Source: G963704535 sp963704535 (GTDB taxonomy: Bacteria > Chloroflexota > Chloroflexia > Chloroflexales > Roseiflexaceae). From it: a DNA stretch of 64,000 nucleotides. Location of the stretch: assembly GCA_963704535.1 (NCBI GenBank), contig OY969916.1, positions 5,580,001-5,644,000 of the forward strand. Reading direction: 5' to 3'. Position numbers and translations under genes: made by a program. Under the pieces are notes generated by a model. That model had not been told where the DNA came from and ran no database searches. It saw nothing but the letters and a program-made list of their open reading frames with translations. Position 1 is the first letter of the stretch, and the number at the start of each line of letters is the position of its first letter. Shown piece after piece: positions 26,260 to 36,100 of this stretch.

Positions 26260-28199
26260 TCTTGTCAGGCCGGCGAGCTGTTCGAGACCAGCGGGATGGC
26301 CAGGAAGTCGCCGGTGTCGAAGCCGCCCAGGTCCAGCACGGCGTCGGCCAGCAGCGCCCCGGCCAGCGCCTGCCGCCGCGCCGCCACCTCCTGCGCCACG
26401 ATCGTCCTCCCGATTGCGTCCCGACGCTCCACCTCACTGCCCGCCGTCGCCACAAACGGCGCCGGCGCCTTCCACTCGAAGGCGTCGTGCTCGGTGAACA
26501 CCGGCACCGGGTTCTGTAGCGCGCTGCGTGCGATCGTGGGCGGATTACTTGGCTCCAGCGGCGCCTTCGGCCGGATCTCATAGCCCGTCAGCATGTTCGC
26601 CACCAGTTGCGGCTGGTTGAGCGCCGGTCGCAGCACCCCGCCCCACAGCGCGTACGGCAGGCTCTTGGTCAGCGGTCGGTACTCGAACCAATCATCAGCC
26701 GCGTCGTTGCCGTAGGTGATGATGATCCGGTGCGTGGCCTCCACCGCCTGCCGATTCATCGGCCCGACCCCCACCGTCAGCGTGGCGCCCGTTGTCGGCA
26801 GCGCCGTCTCGTGCTCTTTGACCCCCCGCGCGCCGGCCTTACTAGGGATGACCGAGTCGGTCGCCAGCACTAGCTCGTGCGGGTTGATCATCACCAGCGC
26901 GTCGCCGCTGGGCGCCGCGTCGCTCGCCTGCTCCGGGTGCGCCATCCCGCCCCGGATCACGATCGTGCAGACCTTGCTGTCCTGGGGCAGGAACGACTGG
27001 CGGAAGTGTACCCAGTCCTGCGCCTGCATCTGGCCCTTGGGCGTCTTGATGAAGCGGATCGTGAACGACACGATCGACAGATCTACCCGCGCCTGGCCGC
27101 TGAACTCCGGCCCCCAGATGTTGACATCGGCGCCCACGTGCGCCGTGATGTGGTGTGTCCCAAAGAAATGAAATGTGTAGGACGCGCCGACGCTGATATG
27201 GAAATCGACCTCGTAGTGAAACGGCTTCCAGGCGATTAGGAAGTCCATCGAGGCGTCGAACCAGGCTTTGAGGTTGCCGTCCTGCCAGGTCGCGTTCAGC
27301 GCACCGCCGGCCATCAGCATCGAGGGCGTCAGCGCGTAGTAGGCCGAGCCCTTGAGCAACAGGTTCGAGTTGACCTGCCAGTTGAAGCCCAGGCGCGGCA
27401 CGACCGGGTAGTGATCGGGGCGCGAGAAGCGCGGGTGGTAGCCGCCGACGGTCAGCACGAAGTCGCCCGGGTGCTGCTCGCCAAACCAGGAGTAGAAGGC
27501 GAAACCGCCGGTCAGGTGGCAATCGCGCGAGAGCAGGAACGAGTTGGGCGTGAGCTGGGCGCTGATGCCGAAGAAGCCGTCGTCGGGCACAAAGGTGGCC
27601 CGCAGCGCCAGTTGGATCTCGGCCAGCGGGGTGACGCCGGCCGAGGCGGCGTCGGGGGCGGGCAAGATCATGGTCGAGAGGCCCAGGATGTTCAGCTCAA
27701 AGCGATGGCCGAAGGCGACCGCGAGCAGGATGAAGGTGTCGATCATCTCGAAGGTGGTGAAGCGGATGCCGACGGCCAGGAAGTAGTCGCCGATGGAGGG
27801 CGGCAGGTAGCTCTGGAGCCGGCTGAGTTCGTCGGCCAGGGAGGCGGGCTGGATTTGGCCGCTGGCCTCGGCGACCAGCGGGAAGTCGGCGATGCGGTCG
27901 ATGGTGGGCGAGAGCAGGCGACGGTTGTAGCCGAAGCCGGCGGCGAGGCCGCGCACAAAGAAGAAGGCTGGGCCGCCGATCGGGTAGTCCAGGAAGGCGT
28001 AAACGAACAGCGAGGGACCTTCATCGAGCTGGACATACGAGCCCAGCGCGCCGATGGTCAGCGTCTCGGTCTTGAGCAGCGCCCGGCCGCTGTAGGCGGT
28101 GTAGGTCTTGGAGCCGGGCTGGCCGGCGGGCGGGTAGACCAGTGTGCTCTTGAGGAATGCGCCGCCGATCTCGATCGGGCCGGATTTGTAGTCGATCGC
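26260..28199. repeat. 1.9-kb direct duplication, copy 2 (DUF6603 3' half)
   Basis: Partner of 17876-19815, same orientation, constant offset. The boundary near 28199 is where the coding sequences shared by the two genes fall from near-identity to moderate similarity. Confidence 0.9.
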
Positions 28200-30641
28200 C
28201 AGGCCGCGCAGGCTGAACGAGGGGATGGCGGCCAGATCGGCCAGCGAAAAACCGATCGACAGCCCATCCAGCGCCAGCGTCAGCCCGGCGGCCGAGAGCG
28301 CCGCGTCGAGCAGGAACAGCAGCGCGGCCTTCTGGCCAGCGACCGTCTGATACTGGAAGCCGACGCGCTCGAAGTGCAGCGGGCCGAAATTGCGCTGGAT
28401 CTTGTACCACAGGACCTTGTCGTCGGTCTGGGCCTGGGTGGGCGTGGCGGGCGGCAGGGTGACAGGGCCGCCCTGGTTGGCGACTGGCAGCGTGAGCGGC
28501 TGGCTGAAGCTGCCGAGTTGCAGCGCGGCCCCGATCGTAAAGCCCTGCGGCAGCATGTTGTCGGGGAGCTTATTGACTGTCTGCGGGATCAGCCCGTTGA
28601 GCAAGGCCACGCTGGGCTGCGAGAACTCATCGGACGCGACCAGGATCTGGAGCGGATGGACGCCCACGACCTCTGACGGCGGCAGTTGGTCGCCCACCAA
28701 CGGCAGGTGCGACAGGTCGATGCTGACGTCAATGTCTACGCCGAACAGGTACGTCGTCTTCTGGTCCACTTTGACGAACGCGAAGATCACATCACGAATA
28801 TCGACCACAATCCCATCAGGGATATGTTCGGCTGTCGCCGGCGAGAAGGCATGAACGAGGTCCTTGACTGTCGGCACCGGGTCGCCCTGGGCGTGCGAGT
28901 ACGTGGCGACGAAGACATTCGTGGCCGCGCCCAGCACGAAGTGCAGGTCAAAGAGCAGGTGATGGGTCGCGCCGCCGATCGGCACAGCCACGCTGATCTG
29001 GCCGTTGAAACTGGCGTTGTAGCCCTTGCTGCCCTGGACGGTGCCCGGCTGGCCGGGGCCGCCCTGGGCGGGCGTCACATCGATCGAGACCAGCATCTCA
29101 ACCGGGGCCTGATCAACCGTGAAGCCGCCGGCGCAACTGAAATTGAACTTCCCGCTTTTCGTCTCATAGGCAACGCTCAGGTACGTCAGACTGAGGCTTC
29201 TGATCGGCTCCGGCACGCTGCTGATGCCGAACAAATCGGACAGCGCGGTCAGCAGATCGCCGATCGACACTCCTTTATCAGCCTGCAGGAGCCCGGCGAA
29301 CCGCCACCCGACCTCGGCGCCCGCATACTGGGCCATCAGCGCCACGAAAGCGCTGCCGATCGCCAGCCGGCATTCAAACTGGCCGGTGAACCCGTTCAGC
29401 GCATCGTACGTGACCAGCGCGCCGATCTCTTCCAGCTTAACCGGGCCGACTGACCAGATATTATCGACCTTCATCTCCACTAGGTAGAAGGTGGTCTTGG
29501 GTTCGGCGGCGAAGCGCAGCCCGACAATGCTGAGATCGTCCGGCACGGCTTCGGTCGGCAGCCCAAAGGACGCCAGCATATCCTTGACTTTGACCGGCTG
29601 GTTACGGTACAAGGTGCCCAGGATCTGGATATCGGGCAGGCGCAGCAGCACCTCCAGGTGCAGCGCGCCCAGGGTCAGCAAGCTGCGGATGTCCAGGTAC
29701 GTCAGGCTGAACGTGCGCCAGTTGAACCCCAGGGTCAGCTCTGAGATCGCCAGATCAAAGGCGCTGGTGCTGAAGTTGACATTCGCGAACCCGCTGCTGA
29801 CATCTCCGGCCAGCGCCTGCTTGCCGATCCACTCGGCCAACGCGGCCAGGCCGGGAAATGATGCGCCCTCCGACGGCCTGATAAACGCCAGCCCTTCGTC
29901 GTCGGTATCCATCGCGATGCCGACATCCAGCTTCTGGCCGCCGACGACCGGGTGTCCGATCAGCTCGACGTAGATCGCGCGGGTTGTGATATGCGTCCTG
30001 ATGTCGATCCCATCGAAGGCCAGGACATCCTCGATGATCGTCCACTGTGCCTCCGGTACGCTCAACGCAAAGGTGTATGCCAGGTTATAGGTCGTATTGG
30101 GATAGAAGATAATTTCAAAGGACTCGGGCTTGACCGCCACGACCCGGCCCAGCACATCCAGGTCGGACGGGATGTCGAACGGCAGCGGCCCGCTCTTGCC
30201 CAGCAGCACCAGCTCCGTCGGCGTGACGCCGGCGACATTCCCGGCCAGCTTGATCTGCCACGGATTGAGGTCGCGGTGCTGCGCTGTCACGATCACCGGC
30301 GCATGCACCGAAGGCGCGAATGGCAGCGTGGCGTGGGCCGTGCCATCGATGACGACCGCGCCGACATTATCGGCGATGGTGATCGTGAGCGTGCTCAGGG
30401 CCAGGGAGATGCGCTCCATGCCTTGGACGGGCCAGCTATCGGAGCTGATTCCCGCAATGCTCAAGCGCGAGCCGTCCAGCGCGATCCCATCACTGCCGGG
30501 AGTCAGAGTCACTTGCTGGTTCGGCATTGTGTTCAGGAACGCCCGCAACTCCTGGGGCAGGTTTGTATCGCTGGGGGCGAGGACGAGCGGACTTCCCCGG
30601 CCACGCAGGTAATCTCGTAATGCGGTTAAATCCATCGTCAT
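26265..30641 (-). CDS. DUF6603-like giant protein, copy 2 (1458 aa, fused form)
   Basis: 1458 residues, the fused version of the 426 + 1065 pair. The N-terminal ~430 residues are a strand-rich region with its own sequence (LTITIADNVGAVVIDGTAH, WTIIEDVLAFDGIDIRTHI). Residues ~430-820 repeat units like LTYLSVAYETKSGKFNFSC and diverge from copy 1. Residues from ~820 to the end are nearly identical to copy 1, including the DUF6603-like block (YFLAVGIRFTTFEMID). There is no signal peptide. It is the largest gene of the cluster. ATG 30641 is used; ATG 30635 is equally possible. Confidence 0.73.
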   Translation of the reverse strand: MTMDLTALRDYLRGRGSPLVLAPSDTNLPQELRAFLNTMPNQQVTLTPGSDGIALDGSRLSIAGISSDSWPVQGMERISLALSTLTITIADNVGAVVIDGTAHATLPFAPSVHAPVIVTAQHRDLNPWQIKLAGNVAGVTPTELVLLGKSGPLPFDIPSDLDVLGRVVAVKPESFEIIFYPNTTYNLAYTFALSVPEAQWTIIEDVLAFDGIDIRTHITTRAIYVELIGHPVVGGQKLDVGIAMDTDDEGLAFIRPSEGASFPGLAALAEWIGKQALAGDVSSGFANVNFSTSAFDLAISELTLGFNWRTFSLTYLDIRSLLTLGALHLEVLLRLPDIQILGTLYRNQPVKVKDMLASFGLPTEAVPDDLSIVGLRFAAEPKTTFYLVEMKVDNIWSVGPVKLEEIGALVTYDALNGFTGQFECRLAIGSAFVALMAQYAGAEVGWRFAGLLQADKGVSIGDLLTALSDLFGISSVPEPIRSLSLTYLSVAYETKSGKFNFSCAGGFTVDQAPVEMLVSIDVTPAQGGPGQPGTVQGSKGYNASFNGQISVAVPIGGATHHLLFDLHFVLGAATNVFVATYSHAQGDPVPTVKDLVHAFSPATAEHIPDGIVVDIRDVIFAFVKVDQKTTYLFGVDIDVSIDLSHLPLVGDQLPPSEVVGVHPLQILVASDEFSQPSVALLNGLIPQTVNKLPDNMLPQGFTIGAALQLGSFSQPLTLPVANQGGPVTLPPATPTQAQTDDKVLWYKIQRNFGPLHFERVGFQYQTVAGQKAALLFLLDAALSAAGLTLALDGLSIGFSLADLAAIPSFSLRGLAIDYKSGPIEIGGAFLKSTLVYPPAGQPGSKTYTAYSGRALLKTETLTIGALGSYVQLDEGPSLFVYAFLDYPIGGPAFFFVRGLAAGFGYNRRLLSPTIDRIADFPLVAEASGQIQPASLADELSRLQSYLPPSIGDYFLAVGIRFTTFEMIDTFILLAVAFGHRFELNILGLSTMILPAPDAASAGVTPLAEIQLALRATFVPDDGFFGISAQLTPNSFLLSRDCHLTGGFAFYSWFGEQHPGDFVLTVGGYHPRFSRPDHYPVVPRLGFNWQVNSNLLLKGSAYYALTPSMLMAGGALNATWQDGNLKAWFDASMDFLIAWKPFHYEVDFHISVGASYTFHFFGTHHITAHVGADVNIWGPEFSGQARVDLSIVSFTIRFIKTPKGQMQAQDWVHFRQSFLPQDSKVCTIVIRGGMAHPEQASDAAPSGDALVMINPHELVLATDSVIPSKAGARGVKEHETALPTTGATLTVGVGPMNRQAVEATHRIIITYGNDAADDWFEYRPLTKSLPYALWGGVLRPALNQPQLVANMLTGYEIRPKAPLEPSNPPTIARSALQNPVPVFTEHDAFEWKAPAPFVATAGSEVERRDAIGRTIVAQEVAARRQALAGALLADAVLDLGGFDTGDFLAIPLVSNSSPA

Positions 30642-30650
30642 CTCGCTTTG

Positions 30651-30755
30651 TAGAGGCGGTCCGAAACGGGTGATGTGTCGCTCATGGTCGGTAGTGGAAA
30701 GGGGTCCTTGAGCGGGCAGTCCCCCTCAAACTCCCCCTTTTCAGGCAGCCTCTTA
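30651..30755. mobile_element. MITE family 1, imperfect copy
   Basis: About 105 bp with related ends: TAGAGGCGGTCCGAAACGG at the left and the complement-like TTTTCAGGCAGCCTCTTA at the right, around a CCCCCTCAAACTCCCCC core. The right end supplies the TAA stop codon of the minus-strand metallo-hydrolase gene at 30753. Confidence 0.65.
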
Positions 30756-32408
30756 GAACAGGATGGGTTCAGTACGGATGTTGGGAATATCGGCCTCGTA
30801 GTAGCGCACCCGAAATAGCCGTCCGGGGCCTACCGCCGCCGTCGACTCGGCGTGGGTGATCTTGACGCGAATGTTCCCGCGGTTGCGGGCAGGCAGCGGC
30901 GGCGCGGGAGCCACGGTAATATCCGGCGTATTATCGCCGGCCACGCGCGATTTATTCGGAGCAGGGAGTTGGAACTGCGGAGGCGTCTGCGACGCGGGGA
31001 CATTGACGCGCTGCTCCCGGCAATTGGTCATGAAGAAAAACTGTATATTGGGGTCGCCGTGCAGGCGATTCACCACGTTCTGCTCCGGGTGAACGATGAG
31101 GTTTGGGCCAAAGGGTTGATACCCGGACGAAATGCAGGCCGCCTGCGCTAAAACAGTCAACAGGAAATGCGGGCTGGTCGAGGTATTCGCCCCATGATGG
31201 CCGCACTTGAAGCAGGCGATACCCGCCGGTACCGCGAAGGTGGCGGGCGGGTTCTGCGGATCGGGCAGTCCATTGGCCATAACCGCGTTGGCAATCAGGT
31301 CCTCTCCCTGCCAGGGCAGGTCGCCGCCGGTATAGTAGAAGAAGCTGTTGAAGCGCAGAATCAAGCCGATGCTGTCGTCGTTATCCGGCTGGCCGCTGGC
31401 GATCGGGAGCATGGGGCCGGGAGCCCGCCAGATCCGCTTCAGGCGCGACACGACGAATATCGCCGGCGCATTCGCTGGAGCAGCCATGGCTCCCGGCCCG
31501 CTATTCCAGAGCACCTCCGCGCCCAGCACGGGCGCGGAGGTCCGGGTGCGATTGATGCCGGGCACTCTCACGCTTAGGTCCCCTCCGAACGTGACATCTC
31601 CAGCGATCACTCCAAGGTAGTCTGCGTCCATGTGAGGGGTATTACCGATATCAATGATGTGGATGTTGGTGTAGCGACCGTCCGTCCGGAACCTACAGCC
31701 TTGTGGGACACCTGGGTAGAGTTGTTGAAGCACATTGGTCAGAGCTGCTGCCGCGCGCGCGGCAGCGGTGCCGCCGGCCACCAGGCCCGCAGCGACCCCC
31801 GCCTGCTGGGCGGCGGAACGGCGCCTAATTGTACTGCGAAGGAGACGGCCATTCAGGAGCGGCGCCAGGGCGGCTACTCCTTCTCCGTCCACAGCGCCAT
31901 CCCGGGCGATTTGGGCGTTGGCCGTGCCGCCCGGAATAGCCACGTTCCATTGCGCCTGGCCCGCGTTGACGGCTATGTTGCTGTAGTTGTTACCGCCCGC
32001 GTTATATGCTCCCAGCGCGGCGGCTGCCGCCGCCGCCCCCGCCGCCGCGATCTCATGATCCTGATCCTGGTTGGGATTGAGCGGGTTCGTCGCGGCATCA
32101 AAGGCGGCGGCGCCGGCGGCCCCCGCGATAATCTCGCACAGCCGGTACAGGTTATCGGCGATCAGCAGTGACATGACGCCATTGGAGTGATCTTCGTCGT
32201 AGTGGCTGACGAGCAAATGAGTCAGGGTGGGTATGCCCAGGGCCACCAACCGAGCGGTGACGAAGCTGTGGACCGTATGGCCGTGTATCGATAGGCCGCC
32301 GTCGATCAGCATCGAGCGGTGCTGGGCGCCGGCTGTGTCAAGGGCGGTTATCAGCGAGCTTTCGCCCTGTTCGACGTCGATTATTCCGATTTCCAGATTC
32401 CAGGGCAT
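30753..32408 (-). CDS. Metallo-beta-lactamase-fold protein with Ala-rich insert (551 aa)
   Basis: Second metallo-hydrolase of the cluster. It starts EIGIIDVEQGESSLI and SMLIDGG as in ComEC-like enzymes. The metal motif is SHYDEDH (68-74), and CGHHGANTS (near 400-408) is the late His motif. Between residues about 95 and 230 lies a long Ala/Gly-rich insert (for example AAAGAAAAAAALGAYNAGG), unusual for the family. No membrane helices. AGGAGGG precedes the start. It differs too much from the 470-residue enzyme to be a recent copy, so the system appears to need two distinct hydrolases. Confidence 0.8.
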   Translation of the reverse strand: MPWNLEIGIIDVEQGESSLITALDTAGAQHRSMLIDGGLSIHGHTVHSFVTARLVALGIPTLTHLLVSHYDEDHSNGVMSLLIADNLYRLCEIIAGAAGAAAFDAATNPLNPNQDQDHEIAAAGAAAAAAALGAYNAGGNNYSNIAVNAGQAQWNVAIPGGTANAQIARDGAVDGEGVAALAPLLNGRLLRSTIRRRSAAQQAGVAAGLVAGGTAAARAAAALTNVLQQLYPGVPQGCRFRTDGRYTNIHIIDIGNTPHMDADYLGVIAGDVTFGGDLSVRVPGINRTRTSAPVLGAEVLWNSGPGAMAAPANAPAIFVVSRLKRIWRAPGPMLPIASGQPDNDDSIGLILRFNSFFYYTGGDLPWQGEDLIANAVMANGLPDPQNPPATFAVPAGIACFKCGHHGANTSTSPHFLLTVLAQAACISSGYQPFGPNLIVHPEQNVVNRLHGDPNIQFFFMTNCREQRVNVPASQTPPQFQLPAPNKSRVAGDNTPDITVAPAPPLPARNRGNIRVKITHAESTAAVGPGRLFRVRYYEADIPNIRTEPILF

Positions 32409-32525
32409 TCATCCCTCCTGTTACACGCCAACCGATCCGAAACATCGGAGTGGAGTTTGCGGGGGAGTGGCATCGACGGCCTTATTGCCGGGGGCAGCGT
32501 ACCCCGGCGCCGGCGCGAGACCGGG

Positions 32526-32692
32526 CTAGTACACTTGGCGTACGTCGGCCCACGGTTTCTCATCACGAAGTTCGCGAAGAGACGAAGCTCACGAAGGCTC
32601 TACAGCCATATGTATCAGCCCTCTTCGTGGTCTTCGTACCTTCGTGCTCTTCGTGATAAAACTGCTGGTGTATGTACGCCAAGCTGTACTAG
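32526..32692. mobile_element. MITE family 2, full copy (167 bp)
   Basis: Terminal inverted repeats CTAGTACACTTGGCGTAC and GTACGCCAAGCTGTACTAG bound an A/T-richer interior with CACGAAG/CTTCGTG repeats. CTAG occurs at both ends, either as target duplication or as part of the repeat. The right-end CTAG provides the TAG stop of the 64-residue minus-strand gene. Related copies: 58159 (truncated) and 60974. No transposase inside. Confidence 0.8.
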
Positions 32693-32883
32693 CGCTCCTG
32701 GATCGCTTCTGCTCGCGGCCCATTGCTGCGCGTGTCGCTGTCCGGCTGGGCGCTCAACTGGACCTGGGCTTGCTGCTGCATTTTGGCGATCAGCTCGTAG
32801 ACGCGCACATACGGCATCTGGCCGAGCGCCTCCAGGATCAGGTTCGTCTCCGCGACCGACAGGGTCAGGTTGATCTCAGGCAT
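32689..32883 (-). CDS. Small conserved cluster protein (64 aa)
   Basis: 64 residues: a short beta segment (EINLTLSVAETNLILEALGQ) then a helix (VYELIAKMQQQAQVQL) and a charged tail. The first 45 residues remind me of small hypothetical proteins common in marine tailed phages, but I cannot test this. It sits between the second metallo-hydrolase and the 1257-residue gene on the same strand, 12 bp downstream of a palindrome array. Its stop codon belongs to a MITE end, so the original C-terminus may have been changed. Confidence 0.6.
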   Translation of the reverse strand: MPEINLTLSVAETNLILEALGQMPYVRVYELIAKMQQQAQVQLSAQPDSDTRSNGPRAEAIQER

Positions 32884-32894
32884 ATGCTGGTTCC

Positions 32895-33114
32895 TTGGTG
32901 GGGGCGTATGCGATACGCCCTTACGGGTTCGCTGGTCGGGGCGTATGCGATACGCCCTTACGGGTGCGCTGGTCGGGGCGTATGCGATACGCCCTTACGG
33001 GTGCGCTGGTCGGGGCGTATGCGATACGCCCTTACGGGTGCGCTGGTCGGGGCGTATGCGATACGCCCTTACGTGGTTCGCTGGTCGGGGCGTATGCGAT
33101 ACGCCCTTACGTGA
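32895..33114. repeat. Palindromic repeat P1 array, 6 copies
   Basis: Six copies of GGGCGTATGCGATACGCCC with about 39-bp period, linker TTACGGGTGCGCTGGTCG. Located directly upstream of the 64-residue gene, orientation as in the other P1 arrays. It is followed (33150-33185) by an octamer tract CACCTTGT whose copies provide the stop of the 1257-residue gene. Confidence 0.92.
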
Positions 33115-33167
33115 CTCCATCCACCATCCTCCATCCTCAGCCGCTCCCCTTTCACCTTGTCACCTTG

Positions 33168-36100
33168 TCACCTTGTCACCTTGTCATCGGGCGCTTTACG
33201 CAGCTTCAGCCAGCCTTCGCGGGCGGTAGGCCGGGCAAAGAAGTGCGCCTGGAGCTTGGGAGCACCGATCGCCGGCTGGTCGAGTAGGGCCTCGATCCGC
33301 GCGCGGTCGGCGGCGCGCTGCTCGCCCAGCGGCTTGCGCTGCTCCGGCGGCGTGATCGCGGCGGTCTCGGCGTCGAGCGGCGCCAGCCAGCCCAGCGTGA
33401 CCAGCTCGGACCAGATCGCGGCGCCGTCGGTGAACTCGACCACAAAGGCCGTCTTCCTGATCGTGGCCAGGGTCGAGGTCTCCTGCCAGCCCGCCTGGTC
33501 GCGCTGGAGCCACGACCACAGGTAGCCGGCCTCGTTGGGAAGCGGCAGATCGAGCTGGTCGGCGTCGCTCAGCAGCGGCGCGGAGAAGAAGGTGATCTCG
33601 ATGTTCTGTAGCGCGTCGCGGTAGTGCTCGGCGGGGATGCTGATCGACTTGGTCGGCAAGATCCCGCTGGTCGCGTGGACCACACCGCGCGGGTCGAGCA
33701 GCATGGTCAGGTAGGTCGGCGGCGCCTCGATCGCCTGCGCGATCACGAGCGGCTCGCCCTGGTAGGTGATAATGTTGGGGTGCGTGCTGGGGCCGCTCTG
33801 GGCCGCATAGAAGACCTGGCCCAGGTCGAGCGCCTCCGTTTCTACCCAGTAGCCCAGCAGCCCATCGTTGAGCTGGTGATACTCGCCGATGCGGATCGGG
33901 AACCGCACCTGGGTGAAGTTGTTCGTCTCGCGGGTGCTGCGGTGCATATCGAGCCGGAAGATATTCCAGTCCTGGTGGACCGCCGGGCGACCCATCAGCT
34001 CCAGGTTCACCAGCGCGCGGGCGACCGCGATCGGGCGACCCATCAGCAGCGCCTGGCTGCGGTGCTGCGCGTAGTCCTCGGGGTCGATCGTCGCGAGTGC
34101 CGTGTCGAGCGCCTCCATCAGGCTGGCGACGAACTCGGCCCCAGCGCCGCGGATGCGCTCGACGACCTTACGCAGGTGCGGGTTCGGCAGGTCGGCGATC
34201 GTGGGTGCAGCCGCGCTGCCCGGCAGCGGGTGCCACTGCGCCATGCTGGGCGTGGCCGGGTCGGCCAGGGCATAGATCACGCCCAGCCCGCGCCCCTGAT
34301 CGTCATAGACGGCGATATTGTCGTCCAGGTTATTGGGCAGCAGCCAGCCGCAGATCGGCGAGGTTTCGGGCAGGTTGTTCATCTCCCGTATGTCGTGATC
34401 GGCGTCCAGCCAGCGGAAATTGATCCGCGCGGGCTGAACCAGGCGCGGCGGCAGCCCGACCCAATCCGGCTGATCGGGCACACGCATCTGCGTCGTCGTC
34501 GTCATGCGGCGCACGTCGACATCGTGGATGATGCCGAAGTTATCGATCAGGCGCAGTTGCAAGATCCGCATCGCCCCGGTGCGGATCGGGTTGAAATCGT
34601 GGAGCGGCTGGGGCGCGCGGATCATGGACAGGCCGACCTCGTCGCGCACCTCGCGCTCGGTGAAGGTCTTGTACGGCTCGAAACCCAGCGGGTCGGCGAT
34701 CGGAACCTGGCGGGTGACTTTCTGCATCACCAGCGCGTCGTTGAAACCGCCCAGCACCTGCGAGAGATTGCTGCCGCTGTAGGTCTGGAGGTGCTGGTAC
34801 ACCGTGATCAGGGTTTTGATGCGGGCGTCGGTGCCGCTGGCGCTGTACCAAGCCAGCACCGGGCCGGGATCGGTGCGCAGCCGCTGGAGGTCGCGAGCCT
34901 CGGCGGGGGTCTTCTGCGCGTCGTAGTATTCCGGCAAGGCATACTTTTCCAGGTACGCCAGGATGCGCTCGATCAGCAGCGGCGCCGCAACCGGGGAAAG
35001 GATCGTCGTCCCGCTGTAGGTGTTCGCGCCCTTGTCGGGAATCAGCTGGCCCTCGCGCAGCTTCAGCTCGACCTCCTGCTCGCCCAGGATGTAGGTTCCC
35101 AGCACGAAGCCCATGCGGTAGTTGCGATCCTCCTGATCGTAGCCGGTGATGGAGTTCAGCGGGAAGAACTCGACCTCCCACTGGAGCAGGATCGGATGCC
35201 AGGGCGGGCCATCCCAAGTGTTGAGCGCGATGCTGGGCTCTTGCAGGGCGGCGAAGAACTGCGTGGCGCGCTGTTGCAAGCTGCGTAGCGCCGAGGCGCT
35301 GCCCACGCCGATCTGCGCGTCGTCGAGCACGTAGCACGTCAGCAGGCCATCGGGGTGCAGGCGCCCATCATGCCCGTGCCGGTCGGAAGGGGTCGCCGCG
35401 TCGCCGGTCAGCAGCACCACCGGCTCGGTGGGCGCGTAGAATTGCGGGGCGGCGATGCGCTGGAGCACATAGGTGGCTTTGGCCGCAGCCAGCGTGGCGT
35501 TCACCGGCGCCAGCGCGGCATTCACCGCCTGGAGCGCCGCCGCCAGCCGGTGCGCCAGCGTATCGCCCGGCCCCTCGGGCGGGAATGAGCCCGCCTCGGT
35601 GATCTTGAACTGCATGTTCGCGATCGTCTTACGCAGAAAGAAGATCACCGCGTCGGGGTCGGGGTAGCTTTCGCGGCTGGTCTCCGGCGGGTACACGCAG
35701 AGCATGTACTTGTACCAATCGGCGAACAGCAGCTCGCGCAGCGACGCCACGTCGCGCCAGGCCCGGTCGTAGTCGTCCTGCGCCCCATTCAGCAGGTTCA
35801 GCTTGTCGCCCAGGTCGTGCGGCAGGGCCACCTGCTGGCGCTCGTCGGCCTGGAGCGCGTCAGGATCCAGGCCGGTCTCATCCTGGCGCCGGATCGTCCA
35901 CAGCAGGCCGGATGCGATCTGGCGGAATGTGTTGTTGTGGCGCTCCTCCAGAAACTTGGGGCCGACATCGATCTGCTTCTGCTCCAGTTGGTCGGCGAAG
36001 GCCAGCGCCTCCAGCAGGTTCTCCAGATCGTCCTCGTCCATGCCCGCGATCTCGCTGCCCAGGTGCGCGGCCAGCGCCTCGGTGGCCGTGTTGCCGACGC

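Noticed and set aside
27411..28676. Plus-strand ORF (421 codons) inside the second DUF6603 gene
   Set aside because: Antisense shadow; the parallel position in copy 1 has a similar artefact, as expected from duplicated DNA.
33624..35288. Long plus-strand ORF (554 codons) opposite the 1257-residue gene
   Set aside because: Antisense shadow: low-complexity Arg/Gly/Asp composition, no ribosome-binding site, no motif.
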